Shown: positions 25,371 to 34,288, counted from the stretch's first letter. The stretch: 64,000 nt of DNA from DASQPR01 sp963797605 (GCA_963797605.1 CAWCPX010000013.1:124001-188000); one strand, 5' to 3'. Made by a program: numbers and translations. Notes: a model not told the origin generated them from the letters alone.

Positions 25371-26294
25371 CGCGGCGGCGAGCCGGTCGAGACCGTCCAG
25401 GCCGCGCAGGTAACCGCCGAGAAGGGCGTCGCCGATCGGCCCGGAGGGCATCCACCCGGCCGTGTCCCGCAGCCAGATCAGGTCCCGGTCGCGGTCCGTC
25501 CACGCGCGCTCGCCGGTGACGTGCGGCGCCAACACGTCGCCGGCCAGCGCCGACAACGCCAGCCCGTGACCGCACCAGGCGCCCGCGAACCACACCCCGG
25601 CGTGCCCCGGCACCGGCCCGACGATGGGCATCCGGTCGAAGGCCGACGCGGTCACCCCAGACCAGAATTCGGTCACGGGTACGCCGGCCAGTGCGGGAAA
25701 AGTCGTCGCGAGTTCACGTACCAGCCGCGAACGAATGCTCGTGATCTGGCTCTGTCGCGCCCGATGATCGAGGACCGCCGGACCCCCGCCGAAGAGCAGC
25801 CGGCGGCGCCCGGTGAGCCGGAAGTAGTTGAAGAAGTTCCGGCTGTCGATCACCGCGCCGTCGCCGCCCCAACCGGTCGCGGTAAGCAGTTCGGGGGCGA
25901 TGACGTCGGTGCGCACCACGCGCGTACGGATGGCCGCGATCTTGCCGGGAAACAGGCCGAGCGCGAGCGTGAATCCGTCCGTCGTAACCGCGATCCGGCC
26001 GGCCGTGACCGTGTGCCCGGCCGCGACGAGCGTCGCCGGATCGCCACCGGTGACGCGCGTGACCTGCGTGTTCTCCACGATCCGCACACCCGCGACCAGG
26101 AGCGAGCTCTTGAGCGCCTGGCAGAGCGACCACGGATCGATGAGGGGCACGCCGGGGTAGAGCAGGGCGCCGTGCTGGCGCTCGATGCCGAGGCGCGCGG
26201 TGACCTCGACTCGGTCGAGGAAGTCGACGTCGAAACCGAAGCGGTCGCGCAGGATCTCGGCCTGTTGCCGGAGCCGGGCCGCGTGCGCGGGCAC
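25347..26294 (-). pseudogene. FAD-dependent (DAO-type) oxidoreductase lacking its N-terminal FAD domain
   Basis: The 315 residues match the middle and C-terminal parts of D-amino-acid-oxidase-type enzymes: YPGVPLIDPWSLCQAL, VVRTDVIAPE, NFFNYFRLTGRRRLLFGG, and the final FAD contact WFAGAWCGHGLALS. The N-terminal Rossmann segment with GxGxxG, normally the first 120-150 residues, is missing and is not found in the other frames upstream. Without it FAD cannot bind normally, so the gene is probably dead. The gene begins 8 bp from a truncated membrane protein on the other strand. Its last 24 bp overlap the convergent DUF2156 gene. Confidence 0.7.
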
Positions 26295-26302
26295 GGCGGC
26301 GT

Positions 26303-26656
26303 GTGCCGGCCGTCGCGGCGCCCAGATGGTTCTTCCGCTGGTTCCCGTTCGGTCGGGGCTGGTTCGCGGCCACCGGCGCGTACAACGAACACTCGATCTT
26401 AGATCTGGGTTTCGCGGAGATCGCCTTCGGCATCGTGCTGGTCTGGGCGGCCGTCACCCTCGGCCGGGAACTGTGCCTGGCCGCGAGCGTGGCCGCCGTC
26501 GTCGCGAACGTGCCTCACCTGATGTTCCACCTCGCGCACACGGACGAACTGCCGATCGGCGACAACATCGCTCAGGACGGTCTGCTCGGCCTGTCGACGC
26601 TGGTCGCGGTGATCGTCCTCGGCGCTCTGCTGCGCCGCTCACGCGTGCCGTCCTAG
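26303..26656 (+). pseudogene. Small membrane protein missing its first helix
   Basis: A 117-residue frame from GTG 26303. It has WFFRWFPFGRGWFAATGAY, then NEHSILDLGFAEIAFGIVL, a second helix, VPHLMFHLAHTDE and a final helix. Related small membrane proteins (a DoxX-like/DUF4345-type group) have a first membrane helix of about 25-30 residues before the WF..FP segment; here the sequence enters directly at that point and there is no ribosome binding site. The missing part adjoins the missing N-terminus of the divergent oxidoreductase, suggesting one deletion. Confidence 0.55.
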
Positions 26657-26824
26657 AATTTGATGGATGGCGGCGATGTACGCCGATTAGCGGGGGCCCG
26701 CCCGCCACGCGAGGGCCGAAAGCACCCATTGCCCGCCGATGATGCCGGATCGGGCTGCTTTCGAGCGGGTCGCGCCGGATCCGATCAGTTCAGATCCGAT
26801 CACGTTAGGCGGAAGGAATTCACC

Positions 26825-28032
26825 ATGTCTGTCACCACCGAGCCCGCGATCCGGCCGTTCATGGTCGAGGTCCCCGAGGCGGACATCGAAGCGATGCGCG
26901 CGCGCATCAAGGCCACGCGTTGGCCCGACAAGGAGACCGTCGACGACGACACGCAGGGCGTGCAGACCGCGACCATGCAGGCGCTCGCACGCTACTGGGC
27001 GTCGGATTACGACTGGCGTAAATGCGAAGCGAAGCTCAACGCGTTGCCGCAGTTCATGACCGAGATCGACGGCCTCGACATCCACTTCATCCACGTGAAG
27101 TCGCGCCACGAGAACGCCTTGCCGGTGATCCTCACGCACGGATGGCCCGGCTCGATCATCGAAATGCTGAACGTCATCGGCCCGCTGACCGACCCGACGG
27201 CCTACGGCGGCGCCGCCGACGAGGCCTTCGACGTGGTGATCCCGTCGATCCCGGGTTACGGCTTCTCCGACAAGCCGACCAGACCGGATGGGACGCCGAC
27301 CGCACGGCGATGGCCTGGGCGCAGTTGATGCAACGACTCGGGTACACGCATTACGTCGCGCAGGGTGGCGACTGGGGCGCGATCATCACCGATCTCATGG
27401 GCGTACACGCGCCGGAAGGCCTGCTCGGAATTCATCGAACATGCCCGGCATCGTGCCCCCGGACGTCTCGAAGGCGCTCGCGTCGAACGTGCTCGGCGCC
27501 GGTGATCCGCGGCCCACCGGCATGTCGCCCGAGGAGAGCAGCACCTACGACCAGCTCAACTTCATCTTCACCAAGGGCATCGGCTACGCGGTCGAGATGC
27601 AACTGCGCCCGCAGACGCTCTACGGCCTGGCCGACTCGCCGATCGCTCTCGCGGCCTGGATGCTGGACCACGACGCGAAGAGTTATCGAGGACATCTCGC
27701 AGGCCTTCATCGGCGACGCGATCGACGGGCTGACGCGCGATGCGGTGCTCGACAACATCACGTTGACGTGGCTGACGAACACCGGTGTCTCATCGGCCCG
27801 TCTCTACTGGGAGAACAAGCTCGGCTTCTTCGACGTCAAGGGCGTCAACGTGCCGACGGCCGTCAGCGTCTTCGCGCGTGAACTCTACCGGGCGCCGCGG
27901 AGTTGGACCGAGCGCGCGTACCGCAACCTGATCTACTTCAACGAGGTCGACAAGGGCAACCACTTCGCCGCGTGGCAGGAGCCGGCGCTCTTCGCGAGCG
28001 AGGTCCGCGCCGGGTTCTCCTCGCTGCGATAG
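26825..28032 (+). pseudogene. Epoxide hydrolase, three frameshifts
   Basis: Joined across frames this is a normal epoxide hydrolase of about 400 residues. It starts MSVTTEPAIRPFMVEVP with the EHN N-terminal domain, followed by THGWPGSI (oxyanion), GGDWGAIIT (nucleophile Asp), and VDKGNHFAAWQEP (catalytic His). Frame changes lie near 27281 (one base lost: DKPTR joins TGWDADRTA), near 27436 (one base lost: GIH joins SNMPGIVPPD), and near 27687 (one base gained: AKSY joins EDISQAF). Residues on either side join without loss, so the gene was intact recently or the sequence has errors. GGAAGGA precedes the ATG. Confidence 0.8.
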
Positions 28033-29496
28033 TGCACCGGGAGTCCGGCCGGCCCAGCCCGCGTCGAAGTCGATCGTGTCGAGGCCCTCGCCGCGTGCCC
28101 ACCGTGGTGCGCGCGCGAGGACCCACGCGACGGCCGCCGTCATGAGCAGGGCGGCCGGGAACTGGATGATCTTCGTCAGGCCGCTGCCGTCTGGCATCTC
28201 GATCGACGATGCGATCACGACCACGACGACGAACCATCGCATCCGGGCGCGGGTCACCGCGAACATCGCCAGCGGCCAGACCAGGTACCACGGCTGGTCG
28301 ATCGGGGCGAGGAAGATGACGGCGAGCAGAGCCACGCCGGCGCCGTGAAGCCGGTTCCGGTCGCGGAACAGCCAGAGGATCGCCGCGAGCGTGATCGGCA
28401 GCAGCGCCAGCGCGATCGGCCGGGTTCCTGTCTCCATGTGCCGTGGGAGGCCGAGGCCCGAACCCAGATAGTGGATCGTGAGCCCGACCGCGGTCGGCGG
28501 CGACGTCCACACCACCGAGTCGCCCGCGTGCGAGAGCGCGGTCAACCAACCCAGGCCGAAGCCGGACGCGTACGACAGCCCGAGCAGCGTCCCGACCGCC
28601 GTGACCACGACCGTCCCGCCCCGGCGCAGGAGCACGCGCGCGCTCGGCATCGGCGGCCCACCGCAGGCCAGCAGGGCACCGAACGGCAGCACCACGCCGA
28701 CGGTCGTCTTGATCGAGATCGCCAGGCCGATCAGCAGACCGCCGAGGACCAGCAGGCGCTGCCGTTCGGGCCGCCCGGCGAGCACCGCGAACCCGGCCGT
28801 GAGCAGGCCGACCGTGATCGCGTCGTTGTGCGCGCCGCCGACGAGGTGCACGACGACGAGGGGACAGGCCAGCACCAGCCACAGTGCGCGGTCAACGGGT
28901 ACGCCGAGTCGTCGGGCCAGGACCGACAGGGCGCCCGCGATGAGCGCGACACCGCCGACCGCCATCAGCCGGATGAACACGATCGCGGCCGTCAGCGAGC
29001 CGAGACGGGCCGCGACCCCGGCCAGCATCAGGAACAGTGGGCCGTAGGGCGCGGGGGTGTCCCGCCAGATCGGCGACACCGACTCCAGCCAGGGGCAGGG
29101 AAGCGCTGACACGCCTTCGACGTACGGGCTGTGGCCGGCCGCGACCAGGGCGCCCTGGCACGCGTACGAGTAGATGTCCCGGCTGCCGGTCGGTGGGCAG
29201 ACCAGCATCGGCAGCATCCAGAGCGCGGCGGTGCCGATGACCCAGCGCGTCGTGAACACGCCCCGGCCGGCGTGCCGCAGGCCGAGACACCACGCGGAGC
29301 ACAGCGCCGCCGTACCGATGATCCAGAGCGTGTAGATCAGCGCGCCGTGGGGACCGAGGGCGATGGTGATCGGGTTGGCGCCTGGCGTCAGCGTCGGAAA
29401 GTCGCCCCCGACGAAGGCGGCCGCGCCGAGCAGTGTCGCGCCGCCGAAGCCGAGCCACCTGATCACGACCGGTCTGTCGCCCACCGATGAGAGCAT
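27790..29496 (-). CDS. MptB-like polyprenol-phosphomannose mannosyltransferase
   Basis: A polytopic membrane protein with about 12 helices. It resembles the actinobacterial alpha-1,6-mannosyltransferases MptA/MptB of the GT-C fold, which use polyprenyl-phosphomannose outside the membrane. The diagnostic GSRDIYSYACQGALVAAGHSPY segment (described in parts: SRDIYSY then GHSPY) and PAPYGPLFLML are present, as is HNDAITVGLL. The start at 29496 is my choice; the frame opens upstream only from a TTG. The last 80 residues are read antisense through the 3' end of the epoxide hydrolase and look non-homologous, so the natural stop, expected near 28,030, seems lost. Confidence 0.75.
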   Translation of the reverse strand: MLSSVGDRPVVIRWLGFGGATLLGAAAFVGGDFPTLTPGANPITIALGPHGALIYTLWIIGTAALCSAWCLGLRHAGRGVFTTRWVIGTAALWMLPMLVCPPTGSRDIYSYACQGALVAAGHSPYVEGVSALPCPWLESVSPIWRDTPAPYGPLFLMLAGVAARLGSLTAAIVFIRLMAVGGVALIAGALSVLARRLGVPVDRALWLVLACPLVVVHLVGGAHNDAITVGLLTAGFAVLAGRPERQRLLVLGGLLIGLAISIKTTVGVVLPFGALLACGGPPMPSARVLLRRGGTVVVTAVGTLLGLSYASGFGLGWLTALSHAGDSVVWTSPPTAVGLTIHYLGSGLGLPRHMETGTRPIALALLPITLAAILWLFRDRNRLHGAGVALLAVIFLAPIDQPWYLVWPLAMFAVTRARMRWFVVVVVIASSIEMPDGSGLTKIIQFPAALLMTAAVAWVLARAPRWARGEGLDTIDFDAGWAGRTPGALSQRGEPGADLAREERRLLPRGEVVALVDLVEVDQVAVRALGPTPRRPVEFTREDADGRRHVDALDVEEAELVLPVETGR

Positions 29497-29586
29497 GTCT
29501 CGCACCGTGGCGGTCGGGCCTGACGCGCACACGGCCACCACACGAACAGCGGACGAAGTCGGCAAGCCCGTCCGGTGCCCCGCTTC

Positions 29587-30351
29587 TCACCAGGCGGTCG
29601 AACCACCCTCCACCGGGAAGTTCGAGCCGGTGATGTAGGCCGCCCGGTCCGAGGCCAGGAAGGCGGCCAGCTCGACGACCTCCTCGGGGCGGCCGAAGCG
29701 CCGCAGCAGCGTCTTGCTCGTGATGGCGTCGCGGGCCGCCTGATCGTCGCCGAGGTCCCGGTCGCTGGCCGGGGTGAGAATCGGGCCGGGACTGATCGCG
29801 ACCGCGCGGATACCATGGGCGGCGCCTTCCAGTGCCAGTTGCCGGGTCATCGCGATGACGCCGGCGTTGGCGGCCACGTGACCGATCATCGGCGGCACCG
29901 CGCCGGCGATCATGCCGGCCTGCGAGGCGACATTGATGATCACACCACCGCCGCGCCGGACGAGATGCTGCCACGCGAACTTCGACACGAAGAACGGGAT
30001 GTCGAGTTCGCCGGCGATCGTGCGACGCCAATCCGCGACCGAGAAATCGGGCATCGGGCCGAAATATTGGATGGCCGCGTTGTTGTAGACGACGTCCAGC
30101 CCGTCGTGCACGGCCACGGCCGCCTCGACGAGTTGCTGTGCCTGCTCCGGATCCGTCAGGTCGATCGGTGCGATCCCGGTCATTTCACCGCCGGCCTCGC
30201 GTACCAGTGCGACGGTCTCGTCATTTGCTCCGGGTTGGATGTCAGAACCGATGACCCTCGCGCCTTCCCGGGCGAAGACCAGCGCCGCGACCCGGCCCTG
30301 GCCGCCCGCTGTGCCGGTGATCAGCGCTACCTTGCCGTCCAGGGTGCCCAT
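29587..30351 (-). CDS. SDR-family oxidoreductase with altered active site
   Basis: A classical-length short-chain dehydrogenase of 254 residues. It has the cofactor loop GTAGGQGR (13-20), NNAA (about 89), the catalytic-serine strand IINVASQAG, and SPGPILTP. The YxxxK pair is replaced: the aligned segment reads GHVAANAGVIAMTR, with His for Tyr and Asn for Lys. A related subgroup keeps HxxxK, but loss of the Lys as well is unusual and puts normal catalysis in doubt. The C-terminal GSNFPVEGG motif is intact. It stands alone, divergent from a membrane protein. Confidence 0.85.
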   Translation of the reverse strand: MGTLDGKVALITGTAGGQGRVAALVFAREGARVIGSDIQPGANDETVALVREAGGEMTGIAPIDLTDPEQAQQLVEAAVAVHDGLDVVYNNAAIQYFGPMPDFSVADWRRTIAGELDIPFFVSKFAWQHLVRRGGGVIINVASQAGMIAGAVPPMIGHVAANAGVIAMTRQLALEGAAHGIRAVAISPGPILTPASDRDLGDDQAARDAITSKTLLRRFGRPEEVVELAAFLASDRAAYITGSNFPVEGGSTAW

Positions 30352-30501
30352 GTCAGATCCTCCCGGAGTTCGTCTGCGCAGGTCAAAGGCCTACTACAGA
30401 GGCTATCCGGGTCGTGCGCCGCGCGAATGAGATCCGACCTTGCTCCTGGCCGTGACGTCGGCTCATAATCGCGCCACACACCGCCGACGTCGGGATCCTT
30501 C

Positions 30502-31209
30502 TTGTCCACGTTCCTGCTCAACCACCCGATCTCGCACCGCTCCCTCATGAACGTCGTGCTGGGCGCGCTTACACTCTTCTACTTTCTCGTGGCTGTCACC
30601 CTGGGCGAGATATTCCGGGTGCTGGCCTCGGTGTGGCCGCCGCACACGTCGTCTCGGCCGCGCTGGGTCGTCGCCGGCATCGCCAGCGCGGTGATCTACC
30701 CGGTGTCACTGATCATCTCGGTCGGGTGGACGGGGCACGACGGGTTGTTCCTGTGCCTGGCGAGCGTGCCGTTCGTCGCCGCCTGGTGGCTCCGCACTCG
30801 CGGCCGGTTGCAGGCACGAGCGGATGAGATCGGAGTGCCCTGGGTTCGGCCGCAAGTGCCGCGGCAACGCCTGCTCTTCGGAGCCGCGGACACGAAGGCA
30901 CTGCGAGTCATGCGGTTGGTGATCGGCATCATGGCGTTTATCGGTTTCAGCATCACGTTCACGGCGTTCAACAAGTGGACGGTCGGCGACCCGGACGCCA
31001 TTGATTCGGTCGGTCCGCATCACGTGACGATCCATCCGCGCGCGTACATCGTCGCCGAGTGCCCGGCCTCCGTGCGCAAAGCGCTGCACCTGATCGGCGA
31101 CGCGGACTCGCACGGCCACTACTACCAACGATGGTCGGTCGTGCCCAAGCCCGGGCACCTAGATGAGGTCTTCCTCGACACCGACAGCGGGGCGGTCATC
31201 TGTCCGTGA
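30502..31209 (+). CDS. Hypothetical membrane protein
   Basis: A frame of 235 residues from a TTG at 30502; the ATG at 30547 is an alternative start. I do not recognise the family. There are about four hydrophobic segments: two close together near residues 15-75, one near 78-95, and one near 138-155. A soluble C-terminal part follows, with HHVTIHPRAYIVAEC and HYYQRWSVVPKPGHLDEVFLDT. It is divergent from the SDR gene across 150 bp. Confidence 0.5.
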   Translation: MSTFLLNHPISHRSLMNVVLGALTLFYFLVAVTLGEIFRVLASVWPPHTSSRPRWVVAGIASAVIYPVSLIISVGWTGHDGLFLCLASVPFVAAWWLRTRGRLQARADEIGVPWVRPQVPRQRLLFGAADTKALRVMRLVIGIMAFIGFSITFTAFNKWTVGDPDAIDSVGPHHVTIHPRAYIVAECPASVRKALHLIGDADSHGHYYQRWSVVPKPGHLDEVFLDTDSGAVICP

Positions 31210-31249
31210 CGGAGTGCCGGTACAACGTCAGGCACGCGGTCGTCACCGA

Positions 31250-31536
31250 GCCCGTCGACGTCGAGTTGGAATTCCTTGTCGAACATGCCTTGCAGCTGGC
31301 CGGCGGACACGTAACGGTCGGCCTTGCCGTAGACGGCGTCGCTGACGGCCATGTCGTAGGCGGAAATCGACTTCGCGATGGTGCCGGCGGCGCCACCGAC
31401 CCGGAAGAACCACCGGACGACCTCCTGGCCCGCGCCGATCTCGGCAATGGTGCCCGTACCAGCGAGGATCGAGGTTGATGCGCAACGCTTTTTGATGCGT
31501 GTCGGCCTGATCGACCCGTAGAGGCAGTTCGCTCAT
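31250..31536 (-). pseudogene. Truncated and frameshifted N-terminus of a conserved gene
   Basis: Starting at ATG 31536 (GGAG upstream) the sequence reads MSELPLRVDQADTHQKALRI and continues NLDPRWYG. After removal of one C near 31453-31455 (plus strand) it continues TIAEIGAGQEVVRWFFRVGG, then AAGTIAKSISAYDMAVSDAV and YGKADRYVSAGQLQGMFDKE. This is the conserved start of a bacterial protein family of roughly 500 residues that I recall only as uncharacterised. The match stops after about 95 residues, where the convergent membrane protein begins. It is a remnant, not a working gene. Confidence 0.6.
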
Positions 31537-31677
31537 CGGACTCCAGCCTGATCGCCCGGGCGCCGGATCCACCAACCTCGGTCTACTCCAAGAGCACGGA
31601 TCTCCGCGCGCCGGGCGCCAGCCCGCGGAGGTGACCCGTGGCCGAGGCTTCGGCCACGGGTCGGCGTCGATTCGCCG

Positions 31678-33237
31678 TCAACTCCAGGCGGCGGCGTTCT
31701 GCCAGGTGGTGTCGTCGGCCCAGGAGGTCGCGGAGTCCCAGGCGTTCGAGCCGCCGTTGCTGGCGATGTACGCGGTGAAATTGAAGTGGCGGATGTATTT
31801 GTTCGTGTAGTTCACCGACTGGAACGAGTAGCCCGAGCCGCTGTTGCCGGTCGTCGGGCAGAAGGTCGCGTCCTGGGCGAACTGGGATGTGCCGTCGTTC
31901 GGTTGCAGGTAGAGCTCGAAATTGGAATGCCGCAGGTAGCTGCCGGTCGCGTTCGCTGCCTCGAACGAGACGCACGAGCTGTTCGCGAGGCCGGCCGTGA
32001 CCACCCAGGTGGCGTCCGCCTTCGCGGTGGCCGAACTCGTCGACGTCACGGCCGCGATGACCACCTTCGTGTCGGCGGAGTCGTGCTGGAGGTAGTCGCC
32101 GGTGCAGCAGGCCGTCGTGGCCCGGATGGAAAGCCGGGCGCCGGGCACGAACGGGGTTGACGGCGGAGTCGTCGTGCCTGCGGCGTAACCGGCGGCGACG
32201 ATGTTAGCCTGGACCGAGTTCTCGGTCGCGTCGGACGGGTAGCCGGAGGTCATCACGCCTTCGTAGAACGTGCCGACGGCGCCCTTGCTGTTGTCTCCGC
32301 CGATGCCGAGGATGATCGCGCCTTCCTTGTGCATCGGGTTGTAGCCGGCGACGTTCGGGCGCACTCCGCTGTAGAACGTGGACAGGCCGCCCGACTGCGC
32401 GTTGCCGCCGCGGATCGCCCACTGGTTCGGCTCGCCCTTGACCATGGCGGTCAGGTAGCGGTAGTTGACGGTCGGGTCACCGGAGTTGAGGTGCTGGTTC
32501 ACGCCGGAGAACAGCCCGTTTTCGAGGTCGGCCATGACCCACGGACCGTTGCCGGAGCCGTAGCCCCACACCTTGATGTTGCCGAAGTAGATGGCCTCCA
32601 TGTGACCGTTGCCGGTGTCGTTGTTGCTGGTCTCGGCGTTGCCGTAGTCGAAGCAGCAGCCGCCGTTGTAGTGCGTGCCGTCGAAGATCGCGTACATGCC
32701 CTGGGCCGCGTCCCCGGTCGCGATGCCCGAGGTGTGGTCGTCGCGGTAGCCGGTGCCAGCCGCCACGTAGATGCCGTAGGCCTTGTGGCCGGCCAGGGTT
32801 GTCGGCGCGGCGGTCGCGTTCGCGAGGTTGTCCGGGCCGCCGGCCGCGCCGCCCGCCGGTGCCTGGGTCAGGTTGTTGCCCCGGCCGGACTGGTCGTAGA
32901 TGACGGTGATGACGCAGGTGGTGCCGGAGCAGAACGAGTCCTGGGCGGCAGCGTTCGCGTAGCCGCCCGCGCTGAGCACGCCGATGTTGAGCGTGGCGTT
33001 GTCGGACGACCGGCGGACCTGGTAGAGCGACCCGTTGTAGGCCGCGTAGAGCGCGCGGGTGGTGCTGTGGGCGGCCACGCACGGGGTGCCGCCGGCCAGG
33101 TAGATGTCGCACGGGCCCTGGGTTGCCGCCTGCGCGGGCGTGGACGCGGCGAACGCCAGGCCGATCAGCGTGAGCACGAAGGCCGTGCCGGCGGCGAGGA
33201 TCGTGCGGCGAACGTGGCGATGGGGGGATGTGGGCAT
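31678..33237 (-). CDS. Secreted alpha-L-arabinofuranosidase (GH54 with CBM42)
   Basis: An exported enzyme of 519 residues. A signal peptide ends at about residue 38 (TPAQAA). The GH54 catalytic domain (about 40-365) contains FDYGNAETSN, ADLENGLFSG and GIGGDNSKGAVG; the Glu and Asp in the last two are at the places of the nucleophile and acid/base of fungal AbfB. Paired Cys residues, including a vicinal CC typical of the family, are present. The C-terminal AbfB/CBM42 beta-trefoil (about 370-519) binds arabinofuranose side chains, with SYLRHSNFELYL and KYIRHFNFTAYIAS repeats. AGGAG precedes the ATG. It removes arabinose from arabinoxylan or arabinan and is probably under LacI-type control. Confidence 0.92.
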   Translation of the reverse strand: MPTSPHRHVRRTILAAGTAFVLTLIGLAFAASTPAQAATQGPCDIYLAGGTPCVAAHSTTRALYAAYNGSLYQVRRSSDNATLNIGVLSAGGYANAAAQDSFCSGTTCVITVIYDQSGRGNNLTQAPAGGAAGGPDNLANATAAPTTLAGHKAYGIYVAAGTGYRDDHTSGIATGDAAQGMYAIFDGTHYNGGCCFDYGNAETSNNDTGNGHMEAIYFGNIKVWGYGSGNGPWVMADLENGLFSGVNQHLNSGDPTVNYRYLTAMVKGEPNQWAIRGGNAQSGGLSTFYSGVRPNVAGYNPMHKEGAIILGIGGDNSKGAVGTFYEGVMTSGYPSDATENSVQANIVAAGYAAGTTTPPSTPFVPGARLSIRATTACCTGDYLQHDSADTKVVIAAVTSTSSATAKADATWVVTAGLANSSCVSFEAANATGSYLRHSNFELYLQPNDGTSQFAQDATFCPTTGNSGSGYSFQSVNYTNKYIRHFNFTAYIASNGGSNAWDSATSWADDTTWQNAAAWS

Positions 33238-33299
33238 GGTGAATCAACTCCTACGTCGTTCAGCTCGGTGGAGTGATGTTCTTCATCGACTTAGATTGA

Positions 33300-33313
33300 T
33301 GTTAGCGTTAACA
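33300..33313. promoter_or_regulatory. LacI-type operator candidate upstream of the arabinofuranosidase
   Basis: TGTTAGCGTTAACA has perfect 5-bp arms (TGTTA/TAACA) around a central GCGT. It lies 63 bp before the arabinofuranosidase start. Palindromes centred on CG with TTA/TAA flanks are typical operators of LacI-family sugar regulators in actinobacteria. No LacI gene is in the window. Confidence 0.6.
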
Positions 33314-33458
33314 ACATGAGATCGATTGCGAACAATATGGCACCGGCTCGGTGTTACGTCAAGGTTTCTGGCACGATTCCGATCCGGGTAAGTCATGCTT
33401 CGGAAAGGCGTCTATCGGCGCCGCGATTGCGAGCGCCGATCCTGTTAACGCAAACACG

Positions 33459-33803
33459 CTAGCTGGGCACGAACATCCGCACGGTGACACCCGAAGGCGT
33501 GCTGACCAGATCGAACTCCTTCACCAGGGTGCGCGCCAGCCACAGCCCGCCGCAGCGCTCGGTCAACGTGGCCGGGAGGTCGGTCAGACCGGGACCGTCG
33601 TCACCGATCTCGACCAGCAGGCCGTCCGAGCGGTTCCACAATGTGATCGACCCGGTGCCGCCGCCGTAGCAGATCGCGTTCGTCACGATCTCGCTCACCG
33701 CGATCAACAGATCGGCGACCCGCCACGGGGGGAGGTCGGAAGCGTTCGCGACGGAGCGCACCAGGGTGCAGACCTTGCCCACGTTGTGCCGCGTGAACGT
33801 CAT
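33459..33803 (-). CDS. Anti-sigma-factor-type ATP-binding protein (HATPase_c_2)
   Basis: A 114-residue ATPase domain of the RsbW/SpoIIAB-like group. It has the N box (ISEIVTNAICYGGGTG-like: VSEIVTNAICYGG), the G1 box (IGDDGPGL), and the G2-like CGGLWLARTL. Such proteins phosphorylate or sequester anti-anti-sigma factors. I use the ATG at 33803; a GTG at 33890 is also possible. An ATG at 33942 with a good site (GGAG) opens a frame that stops after 24 codons, and its peptide would join this frame after one base change, so a frameshift is possible. The 300 bp from 33804 to 34103 hold this leader and no other gene. Confidence 0.7.
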   Translation of the reverse strand: MTFTRHNVGKVCTLVRSVANASDLPPWRVADLLIAVSEIVTNAICYGGGTGSITLWNRSDGLLVEIGDDGPGLTDLPATLTERCGGLWLARTLVKEFDLVSTPSGVTVRMFVPS

Positions 33804-34103
33804 GCGGGTGCCAGGCTCGCGCGGCGCCGCCGACGACTCGATGTCGCCGATGCGGGCGCGCTCGCGGCTAGGGGCGTCGGCGGTCGACACGCGGGCTCGG
33901 ACGCGGTGCGGTGCGGCGGACGAACCGTCGGAATACGTACATGCTGGTCTCCAGGTGTGCTGCCGGTGTCGCGAGCCTAACGATGAAATGTCGGCAACAT
34001 GACCAAAACGTAAATCATGACAATTTTTCGCCGGTACGGCGGAATGCCGGGTGTCGCGTCGACTGCGTGGACTGGTGTCGTGGGGACTGTTCTGGTTGTG
34101 TCG

Positions 34104-34255
34104 TCTTGGGGTTGCTGTCTTGGGGTTGCTGTCTTGGGGTTGCTGTCTTGGGGTTGCTGTCTTGGGGTTGCTGTCTTGGGGTTCTGCTGTCTCTGGGGCT
34201 GCTGTCCTGGGGCTGCTGTCCTGGGGCTGCTGTCCTGGGCTGTTGTCCTGGGGGG
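34104..34255 (+). repeat. 14-bp tandem repeat (minisatellite)
   Basis: Five perfect tandem copies of TCTTGGGGTTGCTG occupy 34104-34173. They are followed by five or six imperfect copies, several of the form TCCTGGGGCTGCTG, to about 34255. Because 14 is not a multiple of three, all frames stay open over long stretches, which creates spurious ORFs rich in PQDSN/PKTAT on the minus strand. The unit is G-rich on the plus strand (GGGG every 14 bases). Confidence 0.9.
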
Positions 34256-34288
34256 CTGCCATCTTGGTGGTGCTGTGGACCTTGGGAT

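Noticed and set aside
28345..29109. A 254-codon ORF on the plus strand
   Set aside because: It is antisense to the membrane helices of the mannosyltransferase and is rich in Arg, Asp and Gln with no family character.
34104..34255. Tandem repeats as a possible CRISPR array
   Set aside because: The copies are directly joined without spacers, and no cas genes are present.
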